64,000 nt of DNA from Rhabdothermincola salaria (GTDB taxonomy: Bacteria > Actinomycetota > Acidimicrobiia > Acidimicrobiales > Acidimicrobilacustridaceae): positions 620,001 to 684,000 of the forward strand of contig NZ_JAJQXW010000002.1 in the NCBI RefSeq assembly GCF_021246445.1, read 5' to 3'. A program made the position numbers and the translations under genes. The notes under the pieces are model-generated. The model had not been told where the DNA came from, did no database searches, and saw only the letters and a program-made list of their open reading frames with translations. Shown here one piece after another: positions 8,805 through 16,827 of this stretch (position 1 is the first letter of the stretch; the number at the start of each line of letters is the position of its first letter).

Positions 8805-9200
8805 GTGCGCACCACACCGGCGCGGGTGCTGGCCGTCGCCGTCGGCGGGGCGCTCGGCACCTGGCTGCGGTGGGCGGTGGTGAGCACCTGGCCCATCCGG
8901 CCGGACCGCTTCCCCACCACGACCCTGGTCGTGAACCTCGTGGGCGCGTTCGTGTTGGCGCTGGTGATCGTGGCCCTGCTCGAACGGCGCCGCCGGGCCC
9001 TGGCCCACGCCTTGCTCGGCACCGGGCTGCTCGGTGCCCTCACCACCTTCTCCACCATGTCGGTCGAGGTGGTCACCCTCGTCCGCCTGCAGCATTTCTG
9101 GGTCGGTGCCGCCTACCTCGTCGTGTCGTTGGTGCTCGGGGTGCTGGCCATGATCGGCGGTCTGGCCCTGGGGCGGTCGTGGTGGAGGGCCGAGGCGTGA
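8805..9200 (+). CDS. crcB: Fluoride channel, CrcB/Fluc family (first of two)
   Basis: 131 aa with four transmembrane helices. Family hallmarks are GGALGTWLRW near the N-terminus, the N-L-V-G-A-F segment and the TGLLGALTTFSTMS motif of the fluoride pore with the central Na+ site. It forms a dual-topology or heterodimeric F- channel that lowers cytoplasmic fluoride. GTG 8805 begins 10 bp after serS. The next gene is a second homologue overlapping by 4 nt, the arrangement expected for a heterodimeric Fluc. Confidence 0.92.
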   Translation: MRTTPARVLAVAVGGALGTWLRWAVVSTWPIRPDRFPTTTLVVNLVGAFVLALVIVALLERRRRALAHALLGTGLLGALTTFSTMSVEVVTLVRLQHFWVGAAYLVVSLVLGVLAMIGGLALGRSWWRAEA

Positions 9201-9574
9201 CCGTCGTCGTCGTGGGTCTCGCCGGCGCGCTGGGGGCCGTGTGCCGCCACCTCCTCGACGTCGCCCTGCGACGCACGGTCGGGCCGGGTCCGTCAGCCGG
9301 CGTGCTCCTGGCCAACGTGGCGGGCTCGCTCGTCGTGGGCTTCCTCGTGGGCACCGCGTTCGAAGAGGGACTCGACCGCGACCTGCGCCTGGCGGTGGTC
9401 GTCGGGTTCTGCGGGGCCTTCACCACCTTCTCCACCCTCATGGCCGAGATCGTCAACATGCTCGAGGGCGAAGGCGCCCACGACGGGGTGGGGGCCGCCC
9501 TGGGCTGGGCGATGGTCTCCGTCGGCGGCGGGGTGGGGGCCGCGGCCATCGGGTGGTCGGTCGCCATCGCCTGA
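9197..9574 (+). CDS. crcB: Fluoride channel, CrcB/Fluc family (second of two)
   Basis: 125 aa, four transmembrane helices, with GLAGALGAVCRHLLD at the N-terminus, ANVAGSLVVGF, and GFCGAFTTFSTLMAE as the pore signature. It differs enough from its neighbour to suggest an obligate pair inserted in opposite orientations. GTG 9197 overlaps the stop of the first gene (GTGA), so the two are translated together. Confidence 0.92.
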   Translation: MTVVVVGLAGALGAVCRHLLDVALRRTVGPGPSAGVLLANVAGSLVVGFLVGTAFEEGLDRDLRLAVVVGFCGAFTTFSTLMAEIVNMLEGEGAHDGVGAALGWAMVSVGGGVGAAAIGWSVAIA

Positions 9575-9664
9575 CGCCGAGCCGGGCTGTTCGGGACCTC
9601 TTGCCCGGGCATCGGTGTCGTTCAGGGCTGGGCAGGCACCGTGGGCATGGGGTTGACTGCGGGC

Positions 9665-10303
9665 ATGGGCGACGCCTTCGAGCAGGTCAGAACCCGTTGG
9701 CAGGCCGAAGGTCTGGTCGACGACCTGCTCGCCGACGATCCCTTCGAGCAGTTCCGCCGGTGGATGGACCAGTGCCTCGAGGTGGGCCTGCACGAGCCCG
9801 AGGCCATGGTGGTGGCCTCGGTCGGCGCCGACGGCATGCCGTCGGCCCGCCACGTGCTGCTCAAGGAGCTCGACCATGGCTTCGTGTTCTTCACCAACTA
9901 CGAGAGCCGCAAGGGCCACGAGCTCGACGGGCACCCCAAGGCGGCCGTGTGCTTCCCGTGGAACCTCGTCTCCCGCCAGGTACGAGCCGTTGGCGGGGTC
10001 GAACGGGTGACTGTCGAGGAGTCCGACGCCTACTTCGCCACCCGGCCCCGCAGCGCCCAGATCGGGGCATGGGCGTCGCGCCAGAGCGAGGCCATCGACG
10101 ATCGAGCCACCCTCGAGGCGTGGGTGGCCGAGGCCGAGGCCTGCTTCGACGGCATCGACGTGCCCCGTCCGCCCCACTGGGGCGGCTATCGGATCGTGCC
10201 GGTCGAGTTCGAGTTCTGGCAGGGCCGACCGGCCCGCCTCCACGATCGCATCCGCTACGAGCCCGCGGCCGACGGCTGGCGGCGCGAACGGCTCAGCCCC
10301 TGA
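9665..10303 (+). CDS. pdxH: Pyridoxamine 5'-phosphate oxidase
   Basis: 212 aa from ATG 9665. This FMN enzyme oxidises pyridoxamine or pyridoxine 5'-phosphate to pyridoxal 5'-phosphate. The split-barrel core has ARHVLLKELDHGFVFFTNY and SRKGHELDGHPKAAVCFPW for FMN binding, and the C-terminal RLHDRIRY...WRRERLSP is diagnostic of PdxH. Earlier in-frame starts exist (GTG 9641, ATG 9647); 9665 gives the usual N-terminal length before DPFEQFRRW. No clear ribosome site favours any of them. Confidence 0.93.
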   Translation: MGDAFEQVRTRWQAEGLVDDLLADDPFEQFRRWMDQCLEVGLHEPEAMVVASVGADGMPSARHVLLKELDHGFVFFTNYESRKGHELDGHPKAAVCFPWNLVSRQVRAVGGVERVTVEESDAYFATRPRSAQIGAWASRQSEAIDDRATLEAWVAEAEACFDGIDVPRPPHWGGYRIVPVEFEFWQGRPARLHDRIRYEPAADGWRRERLSP

Positions 10304-10335
10304 GGTCCTGGCGTCGGATCAGGCGGGGCTCACCC

Positions 10336-10980
10336 TCATGCCATCGTCGGGACGTCGAGGCTGGCCATCAGCTCGCGGACCCGACGGCCGATGTCGTCGC
10401 GCACACCGCGGACCATGGCGACGGACTGGCCGGCGGGGTCCTCGAGGACCCAGTCCTCGTAGCGCTTGCCGGGGAAGATCGGGCAGGCGTCGCCGCAACC
10501 CATGGTGATGATGACGTCGGCGGCGCGGGCGATCTCGTCGGTCCAGGGCTTGGGGGACTCGTCGGCGATGTCGACCCCGATCTCGGCCATGGCCTCGACG
10601 GCTGCCGGGTTGATCTGGCTGCCGGGGTCCGACCCGCCGGAGAACACGTCGATCTGGTCGCCGGCCAGGTGGCGCAGCCAACCGGCCGCCATCTGCGAAC
10701 GTCCGGCGTTGTGCACGCACAGGAAGAGGACGGCGGGCCGGTCGGGGGTGCCGACCTCGAGTCGGGCCAGGGCCCGAAGACGCTCACGGGCGAAACGCTC
10801 GATGAGTATGGGGAGCCATTCGGTGAACCTGGCGCGCGCCAGGAGCTGGTCGCGAGAGTCGTCCAGGTAGCGCTCGATCGTCTCCGGCGAGAAGACGCCC
10901 GAGAACTCCTGGCTGATCCGCCGGGCACCCTCGCGGAGCATGAGCTGTTGCTCGGTGGTGAGCTCGGTGGCATCGGACAT
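10336..10980 (-). CDS. arsC: Arsenate reductase-type low-molecular-weight phosphatase with helical N-terminal domain
   Basis: 214 aa. Residues 1-75 form a helical domain seen in actinobacterial ArsC relatives. The phosphatase P-loop is CVHNAGRS (88-95, C-x5-R-S), and the later CGDACPIFPGKRYEDW...DPAG block matches thioredoxin- or mycothiol-coupled arsenate reductases. Predicted to reduce arsenate to arsenite; no efflux pump gene is adjacent. ATG 10980 has AGGAG 7 nt upstream. It starts 10 bp after the ArsR-fusion gene and is probably co-transcribed with it. Confidence 0.85.
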   Translation of the reverse strand: MSDATELTTEQQLMLREGARRISQEFSGVFSPETIERYLDDSRDQLLARARFTEWLPILIERFARERLRALARLEVGTPDRPAVLFLCVHNAGRSQMAAGWLRHLAGDQIDVFSGGSDPGSQINPAAVEAMAEIGVDIADESPKPWTDEIARAADVIITMGCGDACPIFPGKRYEDWVLEDPAGQSVAMVRGVRDDIGRRVRELMASLDVPTMA

Positions 10981-10990
10981 GGTGGGGCTC

Positions 10991-11668
10991 CTACGGGGTG
11001 GGTGGGGGGCTCGTGAGTGCACCGATGCGGCCTTCGAGGGCCGTCAGGGCGTCCTCGAAGGCCGCATCGGTTCCCAGGGGGACGGGATCGGGGATCGACC
11101 AGTGCAACCAGGTCGTCTCGGGGTCGAGCTCCTCGTGGGCCTGGTCGCACACGGTCACGACGGTGGTGTCGTGGAGCTGGGCGGGATCGAGGAGCCGGGG
11201 TCGGGCGTCGGAGAGGTCGAGCCCCGCTCGTCGGGCGGCGGCGACCGCGCCCGGGTGGACCCGCTCGGCGGGGTGGGTGCCGGCGCTGTCGGCGGGGGCC
11301 CCGGTGGTGCGGGTCCAGAGAGCCGCAGCCAGCTGCGAACGCGCCGAGTTGTGGGTGCAGACGAACACGATGCGGTCATCAGCCACGGTGGGGCCGACCA
11401 GGAGGGAGTCGAGGCGTCGCGGGTCGAGGGTGACGTAGCGGCGCCGAGCGTCACCCGAGGAGGGGCGGCGCTCGATCAGCCCCACCCGCTCCAGGGTGTC
11501 GAGGTGGTGGGCCAGCAGGCTGGAGCTGAGGTGGTGCCGCTCGGCGAGCTCGCCCGGGGAGCGATCGGAGGCGACCAGATCCTCGACGATGCCCAACCGC
11601 ACCGGTTCGCCCAGCGCGGCGTGCACCTCCGCCCGTTCCCGCAGCTTCTCGTCCACACGATGACTCAA
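10991..11668 (-). CDS. ArsR-family HTH fused to low-molecular-weight phosphatase (ArsC-like)
   Basis: 225 aa. Residues 5-85 are a winged helix of ArsR type (ALGEPVRLGIVEDL, then a recognition helix SSSLLAHHLDTLERVGLI). Residues 98-215 are a phosphatase domain with P-loop CTHNSARS (104-111). Sensor and enzyme are therefore in one chain. The HTH half contains no Cys, so the usual arsenite-binding CxC site is absent. TTG 11668 lies inside a palindromic operator; GTG 11656 is an alternative start. It leads the two-gene operon with arsC. Confidence 0.85.
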   Translation of the reverse strand: MSHRVDEKLRERAEVHAALGEPVRLGIVEDLVASDRSPGELAERHHLSSSLLAHHLDTLERVGLIERRPSSGDARRRYVTLDPRRLDSLLVGPTVADDRIVFVCTHNSARSQLAAALWTRTTGAPADSAGTHPAERVHPGAVAAARRAGLDLSDARPRLLDPAQLHDTTVVTVCDQAHEELDPETTWLHWSIPDPVPLGTDAAFEDALTALEGRIGALTSPPPTP

Positions 11669-11690
11669 TCACTCAAGATCGGTTGAGTCA
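11661..11690. promoter_or_regulatory. Palindromic operator of the ArsR-fusion operon
   Basis: TGACTCAA (11661-11668) and TTGAGTCA (11683-11690) form an 8-bp inverted repeat; inside it ACTCAA (11671-11676) and TTGAGT (11683-11688) form a second with a 6-nt spacer. It overlaps the predicted start and a TTGACT-like -35 on the minus strand, fitting ArsR-type autorepression. Further ACTCA/TGAGT half-sites follow to about 11750. Confidence 0.6.
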
Positions 11691-11809
11691 ATATCCACTG
11701 AGTGAACTTCAGGCCAACTCAGGACGAGGCGCACTCAGCAAGGAGGCTCAGCCAGGTCCGGGGTTTCGGCGAAGCCGGCGGAGGGAGGCTTGCCGACCGG
11801 AGCAAGATG

Positions 11810-12742
11810 TCACGGCAGCAGCTTCATGACCTGGTCGGCGACGAGGCGGAGGTGGTCGTGGTCGTCGATGTCGAGGACCTGGAGGTAGAGGCGTTCGCAG
11901 CCGGCCTCGGCGTAGGTGGCGATGGTGTCGAGCACCTCGGAGGGCGTGCCGGCGGCACCGTTCTGGCGCAACTCGTCGGCGGCCCGTCCGATGTTGCCGG
12001 CTCGCAGCTCGACCTCGGCGTCGTTGCGACCGCAGCACAGCACGAGGGCCGCCGAGAAGCGCACGGAGCTCGGGTCGCGCTCGGCGCGTTCGCAGGCGGC
12101 GCGCACCCGGTCGCGCTGGCGGGTGAAGGTCTCGACGGGAGCGAAGGGGAGGTTGAACTCGTCGGCGTAGAGGGCGGCCAGCTCGGGGGTGCGGCGCGGA
12201 CCGTGGCCGCCGATGATGATCGGGGGCCCGCCGGCCTGGACGGGCTTGGGCAGCGCCGGCGAACCGACCAGGCCGTAGTGGTCGCCCTCGAAGGTGAACT
12301 GGGCGTCGTCGGGGGTGTGCCAGAGGCCGGTGATGATGGCCAGCTGCTCCTCGAGGCGGTCGAAGCGCTCCTTGAGGGTCGGGAAGGGGATGCCGTAGGC
12401 CACGTGCTCGTCGTCGAACCATCCGGCGCCGATACCCAGCTCCACCCGGCCGCCGCTCATCTCGTCGACCTGGGCCACGGCGACGGCGAGCGGTCCGGGG
12501 AGGCGGAACGTGGCCGAGCATACGAGGGTGCCGAGACGGATGGTGGTGGTCTCGCGGGCCAGGGCGCCGAGGGTGACCCAGGTGTCGGTCGGGCCCGGGA
12601 GACCGCTGACGTCGCCCATCTTCAGGTAGTGGTCGGAGCGGAAGAAGCCATCGAACCCCAGGCCCTCGGCCAGTTGGGCCAGAGCCAGCTGCTGGCCGTA
12701 GCTGGCGCCCTGCTGCGGCTCGACGAAGACACGGAGGTCCAT
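11810..12742 (-). CDS. LLM-class (F420-dependent type) oxidoreductase
   Basis: 310 aa TIM-barrel flavin- or F420-dependent oxidoreductase of the luciferase-like family. Visible family blocks are GFDGFFRSDHY, TDTWVTLGALARETTTIRLG, GRVELGIGAGW, and PPIIIGGHGPRRTPELAALYADEFN. Most actinobacterial members of this subgroup use F420; I cannot prove the cofactor here. The substrate is unknown. ATG 12742. It lies downstream of resA-ccdA, separated by a short tandem repeat, so co-transcription is uncertain. Confidence 0.85.
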   Translation of the reverse strand: MDLRVFVEPQQGASYGQQLALAQLAEGLGFDGFFRSDHYLKMGDVSGLPGPTDTWVTLGALARETTTIRLGTLVCSATFRLPGPLAVAVAQVDEMSGGRVELGIGAGWFDDEHVAYGIPFPTLKERFDRLEEQLAIITGLWHTPDDAQFTFEGDHYGLVGSPALPKPVQAGGPPIIIGGHGPRRTPELAALYADEFNLPFAPVETFTRQRDRVRAACERAERDPSSVRFSAALVLCCGRNDAEVELRAGNIGRAADELRQNGAAGTPSEVLDTIATYAEAGCERLYLQVLDIDDHDHLRLVADQVMKLLP

Positions 12743-12757
12743 GGTGCGCTGCTCCCG

Positions 12758-12790
12758 GGTGGTCGGTGGGTGGTCGGTGGGTGGTCGGCG
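12758..12790. repeat. Three tandem 11-bp repeats
   Basis: GGTGGTCGGTG twice, then a third copy ending GCG, in the gap between ccdA and the LLM oxidoreductase. Confidence 0.7.
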
Positions 12791-12811
12791 ATCAGGCGGG
12801 GGTGACGGAGG

Positions 12812-13714
12812 TCAGGAGACGGACTCGGTGTCCCGCCGCCGCCGGCGATCGTCGCGCGCATCCTGCAGCGCCCGGGTGATGAGCACGGTCAGGACGGCGA
12901 CGCAGATGACGAGGGCGAGCAACAGGCCGAGGCGGGTGGGGCCGACGTCGCTGACCCAGGTGCTCATGCGACCGTTGAGGTCGAACATCCACTGCGCCAC
13001 GCCGCCGCCGCCGAGCTCGCCCCGGGCGACGCGCAGCTCGTACCAGCCGTAGTAGGCGACGTACGCCCCGGCGACGATCAACAGCACGCCGGAGATGCGG
13101 TTGACGTACGGCAGGACGCGTCGCACGTTGCGCACCAGGGACTGGCGGGCCACGGCGATGGCGAGGGTGAGCACCATGATCACGAGACCCATGCCGAGGC
13201 CGTAGGCGACGAACGCCCCGACCCCGACGCCGAAGCTCTGGGTCTCGATGGTGGTGACCACCGCGGCGGTGAACAAGGCGATGGTGCACGACAGCGACAC
13301 GAGGGCGTAGGAGACGCCGAAGAGGAACACGGAGGTGAACTCGCGGGAGTCGGTGCCCCGGTTGAACTTGGGCAGGTTCACCGTGAAGGTGCGGCCCGTG
13401 AGCATGTAGGCGCCCAGCACCACGAGGACCACCCCGAGGGCGATGGTGACCCAGGGGAGGTACTCCTGGACGGTGGAGAGCACCGGCCGCAGCACCAGCC
13501 CGAGGATCCCGAAGACCACCACGAACCCGAGGGTCATCACCGCCCCGACGGCGAGCGCTCGCAGCACGGTGGTCTGGGCGTCGCGACCTTCGGGATGGGA
13601 GGAGCCCTCGATGCCCAGGAAGTACGAGAGGTAGGCGGGCAGCATGGCGAAGCCGCACGGGTTGAACGTGGCCACCATGCCGACGCCGAAGGCGTAGACG
13701 ACCGAGGCGTTCAC
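12812..13714 (-). CDS. ccdA: Cytochrome c biogenesis/thiol-transport protein CcdA
   Basis: 300 aa with about seven transmembrane helices, a DsbD-beta relative that carries reducing equivalents from cytoplasmic thioredoxin across the membrane. The paired redox cysteines are visible: C20 in ATFNPCGFAMLP and C143 in VSLSCTIAL. The C-terminal part adds a hydrophilic loop and one extra helix before a basic tail. GTG 13714 lies 7 bp after the resA stop, giving a resA-ccdA operon in which CcdA reduces the extracytoplasmic thioredoxin. Confidence 0.92.
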   Translation of the reverse strand: MNASVVYAFGVGMVATFNPCGFAMLPAYLSYFLGIEGSSHPEGRDAQTTVLRALAVGAVMTLGFVVVFGILGLVLRPVLSTVQEYLPWVTIALGVVLVVLGAYMLTGRTFTVNLPKFNRGTDSREFTSVFLFGVSYALVSLSCTIALFTAAVVTTIETQSFGVGVGAFVAYGLGMGLVIMVLTLAIAVARQSLVRNVRRVLPYVNRISGVLLIVAGAYVAYYGWYELRVARGELGGGGVAQWMFDLNGRMSTWVSDVGPTRLGLLLALVICVAVLTVLITRALQDARDDRRRRRDTESVS

Positions 13715-13721
13715 CGGGACC

Positions 13722-14378
13722 TCACGCCCGGAGGTGTTCGTCGATGAGGTCTTGGAGCTCGGTGGCGGTGAGGGGCCCGGTGTGCACGTCGACGATCGTG
13801 CCGTCGGCGGTCACGAGCACGGTGGTGGGCAGGTTGACGGTGCCCAGCTCCCGGACGAGCTCGCCGCTGAGGTCGCGGCCGACCGGATAGGTGATGCCGG
13901 TCTGTTCGATCATCCTCAGCCCGTCCTCGGCGGATGACTCCAAGGCCTGCAACCCGAGCATGCCCACCTGGTCGACGTTGGCCCGGTACACCTCGTCGAA
14001 GGCCGGCATCTCGGCCACGCAGGGGATGCACCACGAGGCCCACACGTTGATGACGAGCGGGCGACCGTCGGTGCTGAGCTGGGCGGTGCCGCCCTCGAAG
14101 AGCGTGTAGGAGGCGTCGGGCAGCTTCTCGCCCTCGGCCTCCGATGCGGCCTGGCTGGTGAGCTCGTCGGGGGCGAAGTCGCTCTGGGGCAGGGTGGCCC
14201 CGGGCGTGAGCCGCTCGGTGGGGACGGCCGTGTCGTCGCCGTCGGAGCGGAAGGCCACGAAGGTGGCGATGGCCAACACGACCGTGGCCAGGGCGACCGC
14301 CGTCAGCAGCCCTCGTGACACTCGGCGCGGTGCCGGGACCGGTGCTCGGTCCTCGGGGGGGAGTTCGGTGGTTTCCAT
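13722..14378 (-). CDS. resA: Membrane-anchored TlpA/ResA-like thioredoxin
   Basis: 218 aa from ATG 14378. One N-terminal transmembrane anchor (about 23-43) is followed by a thioredoxin fold outside the membrane with redox motif WCIPC (C117, C120), cis-Pro region VNLPTTVLV and a C-terminal helix. It should reduce apocytochrome c or other exported disulfides using electrons from the neighbouring CcdA. The frame remains open upstream but without a credible N-terminus. Symbol assigned by family resemblance and context. Confidence 0.88.
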   Translation of the reverse strand: METTELPPEDRAPVPAPRRVSRGLLTAVALATVVLAIATFVAFRSDGDDTAVPTERLTPGATLPQSDFAPDELTSQAASEAEGEKLPDASYTLFEGGTAQLSTDGRPLVINVWASWCIPCVAEMPAFDEVYRANVDQVGMLGLQALESSAEDGLRMIEQTGITYPVGRDLSGELVRELGTVNLPTTVLVTADGTIVDVHTGPLTATELQDLIDEHLRA

Positions 14379-14614
14379 AGGGCAGGCCCGGCCATGACGG
14401 TAGCGGGGAGGCCGGGTGCGCCCCAATCGCCACAGGCCCCGGACGTCAGGGCCGTTCGTCACTCCTGCGCGTGCCCTGCGGTCTGTCGCCCGCGAGGTTG
14501 GGGGTGCCCCCACCCGTCCGCCGCCCGAGCAGCAGGCGACGCCGGCACGAGGCCGCGGCATCGCCCGGCGAGGGGCGGGGACGGGGGTGGGGGCCGTGGT
14601 CCCGGAGGGACCTG

Positions 14615-14657
14615 GGTCCGGCGCCGGCGAGGAGGGGGAGCCGGCCGGCGCCGGACC
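14615..14657 (-). terminator. Terminator after whiB
   Basis: Perfect 14-bp inverted repeat (GGTCCGGCGCCGGC and its complement) with a 15-nt loop, starting 3 bp after the whiB stop. Very stable and without a U tract, as is common in actinobacteria. Confidence 0.75.
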
Positions 14658-14660
14658 GGG

Positions 14661-15005
14661 TCAGGCGCTGCGCAGGTGGCTGCGCAGGTGGACCGGCACC
14701 GGGATGTCCGGCAGCTGGTCCTCGGGGCGGGGCACCTTGGGCGGGCGCCCCACCGGCCGCTTGGTGGTGAGGATGCGGCCGTTGAGGAAGAGTTGCCCGC
14801 CCCAGACGCCCCACGGCTCGTGGCGCTCGATGGCACCCTCCAGGCAGGCCAGCTGGATGGGGCACTCCATGCAGATCCGCTTGGCGCGGATGACGTCTCG
14901 GAGCTCCTCGGAGAAGAAGACGCCGGTGAGTGAGCCCTCGAGGTCCCGGCAGGCGGCCTGGTCCTGCACGGCGCTGGAGATGTCGTCGATCGGCTCGGCG
15001 AGCAT
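14661..15005 (-). CDS. WhiB-family [4Fe-4S] transcriptional regulator
   Basis: 114 aa. The four cluster ligands are C19, C45, C48 and C54 (C-x25-C-x2-C-x5-C), followed by the WhiB turn GVWGGQ (66-71) and a basic AT-hook-like KRPVGRPPK. WhiB proteins bind region 4 of the main sigma factor and respond to redox or NO. ATG 15005 follows an AGAAGGGA ribosome site. A strong hairpin lies upstream and a strong terminator downstream, so it is probably monocistronic. Confidence 0.93.
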   Translation of the reverse strand: MLAEPIDDISSAVQDQAACRDLEGSLTGVFFSEELRDVIRAKRICMECPIQLACLEGAIERHEPWGVWGGQLFLNGRILTTKRPVGRPPKVPRPEDQLPDIPVPVHLRSHLRSA

Positions 15006-15075
15006 CGTGGTGTCCCTTCTGGCAGTGGTCGGTGGTGAGGTGCGGTGGGTGGGAGCAGAGCGGCGCAACGCAGAA

Positions 15076-15101
15076 AGGCCGCCGGGAGAACCCGGCGGCC
15101 T
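15076..15101 (-). terminator. Hairpin between small secreted gene and whiB
   Basis: AGGCCGCCGGG / CCCGGCGGCCT, an 11-bp perfect stem with a 4-nt loop; on the minus strand it runs into TTCTGCG. Flanking ACGCAGA (15068-15074) and TCTGCGT (15112-15118) add a second stem. It is a terminator for the gene at 15127-15342 or an attenuator in the whiB leader. Confidence 0.6.
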
Positions 15102-15126
15102 GGGAGCGAACTCTGCGTAGCTGGTG

Positions 15127-15342
15127 CTACGAGGTCGGGCTCGGGGGCCGCCGGGACGGGTGCTTGTGGTTCATCCAGAAGCCGAAGCCGGCGATCGGGC
15201 GATACCACGGGGCGGTGGTGGTGGACACCACGGCCGGAGCGGCGGCGCGCACGACGACGGCCGACGCGGCACCGGTGGTGCAGGCGAGGGCGGCAGTCGT
15301 GAACATGGCGACAACGAAACCACGGGTCGCCGACGACGTCAA
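15127..15342 (-). CDS. Small secreted protein, function unknown
   Basis: 71 aa. It has an N-terminal signal-peptide-like stretch (GFVVAMFTTAALACTTGAASA) and a short mature part rich in aromatic and basic residues (WYRPIAGFGFWMNHKH). TTG 15342 is supported by GGAGA 7 nt upstream; ATG 15306 is an alternative. It follows the serpin stop by 28 bp on the same strand and is followed by a strong hairpin, which supports a real transcription unit. No family recognised. Confidence 0.5.
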   Translation of the reverse strand: MTSSATRGFVVAMFTTAALACTTGAASAVVVRAAAPAVVSTTTAPWYRPIAGFGFWMNHKHPSRRPPSPTS

Positions 15343-15370
15343 AGAGGTTTCTCCAGCGCGTTCGGGCTGG

Positions 15371-16801
15371 TCAGCCCCGTGGGGCGACGACGCGGCCGTA
15401 GAAGAGGGGCACGCCGGTGGCCCGGTCCGTCACCAGCACCAGGAACGGTCGGTCGACGACCACGATGGCTCGCCCCTCGTCGATGTCGGAGGAGTCGACC
15501 GGTGGGGGGCGTGGCGTGACCGTCGACGGCGCCTCCTCGGACGTCGACGGCGAGCTCGCGGGGGAGGAGACGGTCGTCGTGGTGGTGGTCGTGGAGGTCG
15601 TCGTGGAGCGGGGCGGCGACCCGCTGGCCTCGGTGCCCTCCTCGTCGATGGCGAGGAACGTCTGGTGGGCCACACCGCCGAGGGCCAAGGGCTCGTCGTC
15701 GGTGATGCCCGCGAAGTCGGCCACGGCGCGATCGAACGCGTCGACCACCCCGAGGGTGCGCAAGGCGTCGTCGAGGCGGAGATCGGAGGTCACCGCGAAC
15801 TGGGGCACCGAGACGTCGACCGGCGTGCGCCGCAGCGCTCTCCTCAGCTGGACCAGGCCGGGGCCGTCGAGGGAGGTCTCGACCGCACCGAAACGCCCGG
15901 GGTCGGGGACCACGAAGGTGATGTGGAGCTCGTCGCCGAGGTAGGGCACCTCGACCGCCGTCCAGTCGTCGCCGGTGGCCATGCGGGCGTCGGTGTCCTC
16001 GAACCGGCGCATCAGGGGCACGCTGACGACCGTGCCGTCGAGGCGTTCGAAGTCGGCCAGGCGGGTGTCGCGTCGATCGAAAGGATGGGACCACGGAGCC
16101 CGGAGGGCGGCCCCGCTCGTGGCGAGGAACCGGGTGAACTGGTCGAGCGATCCACGATCGAGCAGGGGGTCGAGGTAGTCGGCGCTGGTGTCGGCCATCC
16201 ACTCGTTGATCGTGCGGCGGGCCGCTTCGGGGTCGGACCGGAAGTCGGTCACCCGCACCCCCGTGTCCCAGGTCTCGGCCAGCCCGGTGAGCCACGGCAC
16301 CCCGAACGTCGTGGCCCGCTGCGCCCACAACGAGGCCGGGGTCATCACGGTGATCTCGCCCTCGCGGCCGGTGTCGCGGTTCGCCCGCGTGCCGGAGAGG
16401 CGGGGCAGGGTGCGCGCCGCGGCCGCCATGGCGTCCTCGTCGCCCTCGTCGAGGTGCAGCACCCGGCCCAGCTGCTCTCGAGTGGCGCCACCCGCCCCGC
16501 TCCAGGCCTGGGTCAGCCCGGCGGCGACGGGGACGGGGCTGACGACTGCGTTGGCGAGGGGGTCGCGCTCGACCAGGGCACGGTGCAGGTCGGCGGCGAA
16601 CGCCCACAGGCTGTCGGCCACGGCGCGAGCCTCGCCGGCGGTGACCGGCGCGGGCTCGACGTCGGCGGTGACCTGTTGGCCGAGGTCCGGCGCGCAGGCG
16701 GCGAGCAGCGTCGCCGCTGCCACCGAGACGGCGAACAGGGCGCCGTGGGAGCGGGACCGGCGTCGCCGGCTCGCCGCGTGGACCTGGCGTGGCCTGCGCA
16801 T
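15371..16801 (-). CDS. Serpin-family lipoprotein with long Thr/Ser-rich reactive loop
   Basis: 476 aa. A basic N-terminus and lipobox LAAC (Cys near residue 36) predict an outward-facing lipoprotein. The serpin fold is recognisable by ATREQLGRVLHL, FLATSGAALRAPW, the hinge EEGTEASGS and the terminal signature VDRPFLVLVTDRATGVPLFYGRV. The hinge fits inhibitory serpins (Gly P15, Thr P14, small residues P12-P9). Hinge to RPFL is about 60 residues instead of about 35, filled with Thr/Ser/Pro. The target protease is unknown. ATG 16801 follows a TACGGT box by 7 nt. Confidence 0.9.
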   Translation of the reverse strand: MRRPRQVHAASRRRRSRSHGALFAVSVAAATLLAACAPDLGQQVTADVEPAPVTAGEARAVADSLWAFAADLHRALVERDPLANAVVSPVPVAAGLTQAWSGAGGATREQLGRVLHLDEGDEDAMAAAARTLPRLSGTRANRDTGREGEITVMTPASLWAQRATTFGVPWLTGLAETWDTGVRVTDFRSDPEAARRTINEWMADTSADYLDPLLDRGSLDQFTRFLATSGAALRAPWSHPFDRRDTRLADFERLDGTVVSVPLMRRFEDTDARMATGDDWTAVEVPYLGDELHITFVVPDPGRFGAVETSLDGPGLVQLRRALRRTPVDVSVPQFAVTSDLRLDDALRTLGVVDAFDRAVADFAGITDDEPLALGGVAHQTFLAIDEEGTEASGSPPRSTTTSTTTTTTTVSSPASSPSTSEEAPSTVTPRPPPVDSSDIDEGRAIVVVDRPFLVLVTDRATGVPLFYGRVVAPRG

Positions 16802-16808
16802 GCCCCTC

Positions 16809-16814
16809 ACCGTA
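16809..16814 (-). promoter_or_regulatory. -10 box for leaderless serpin mRNA
   Basis: TACGGT on the minus strand, 7 nt before ATG 16801. Confidence 0.45.
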
Positions 16815-16827
16815 GAGGTGGAGGGGG

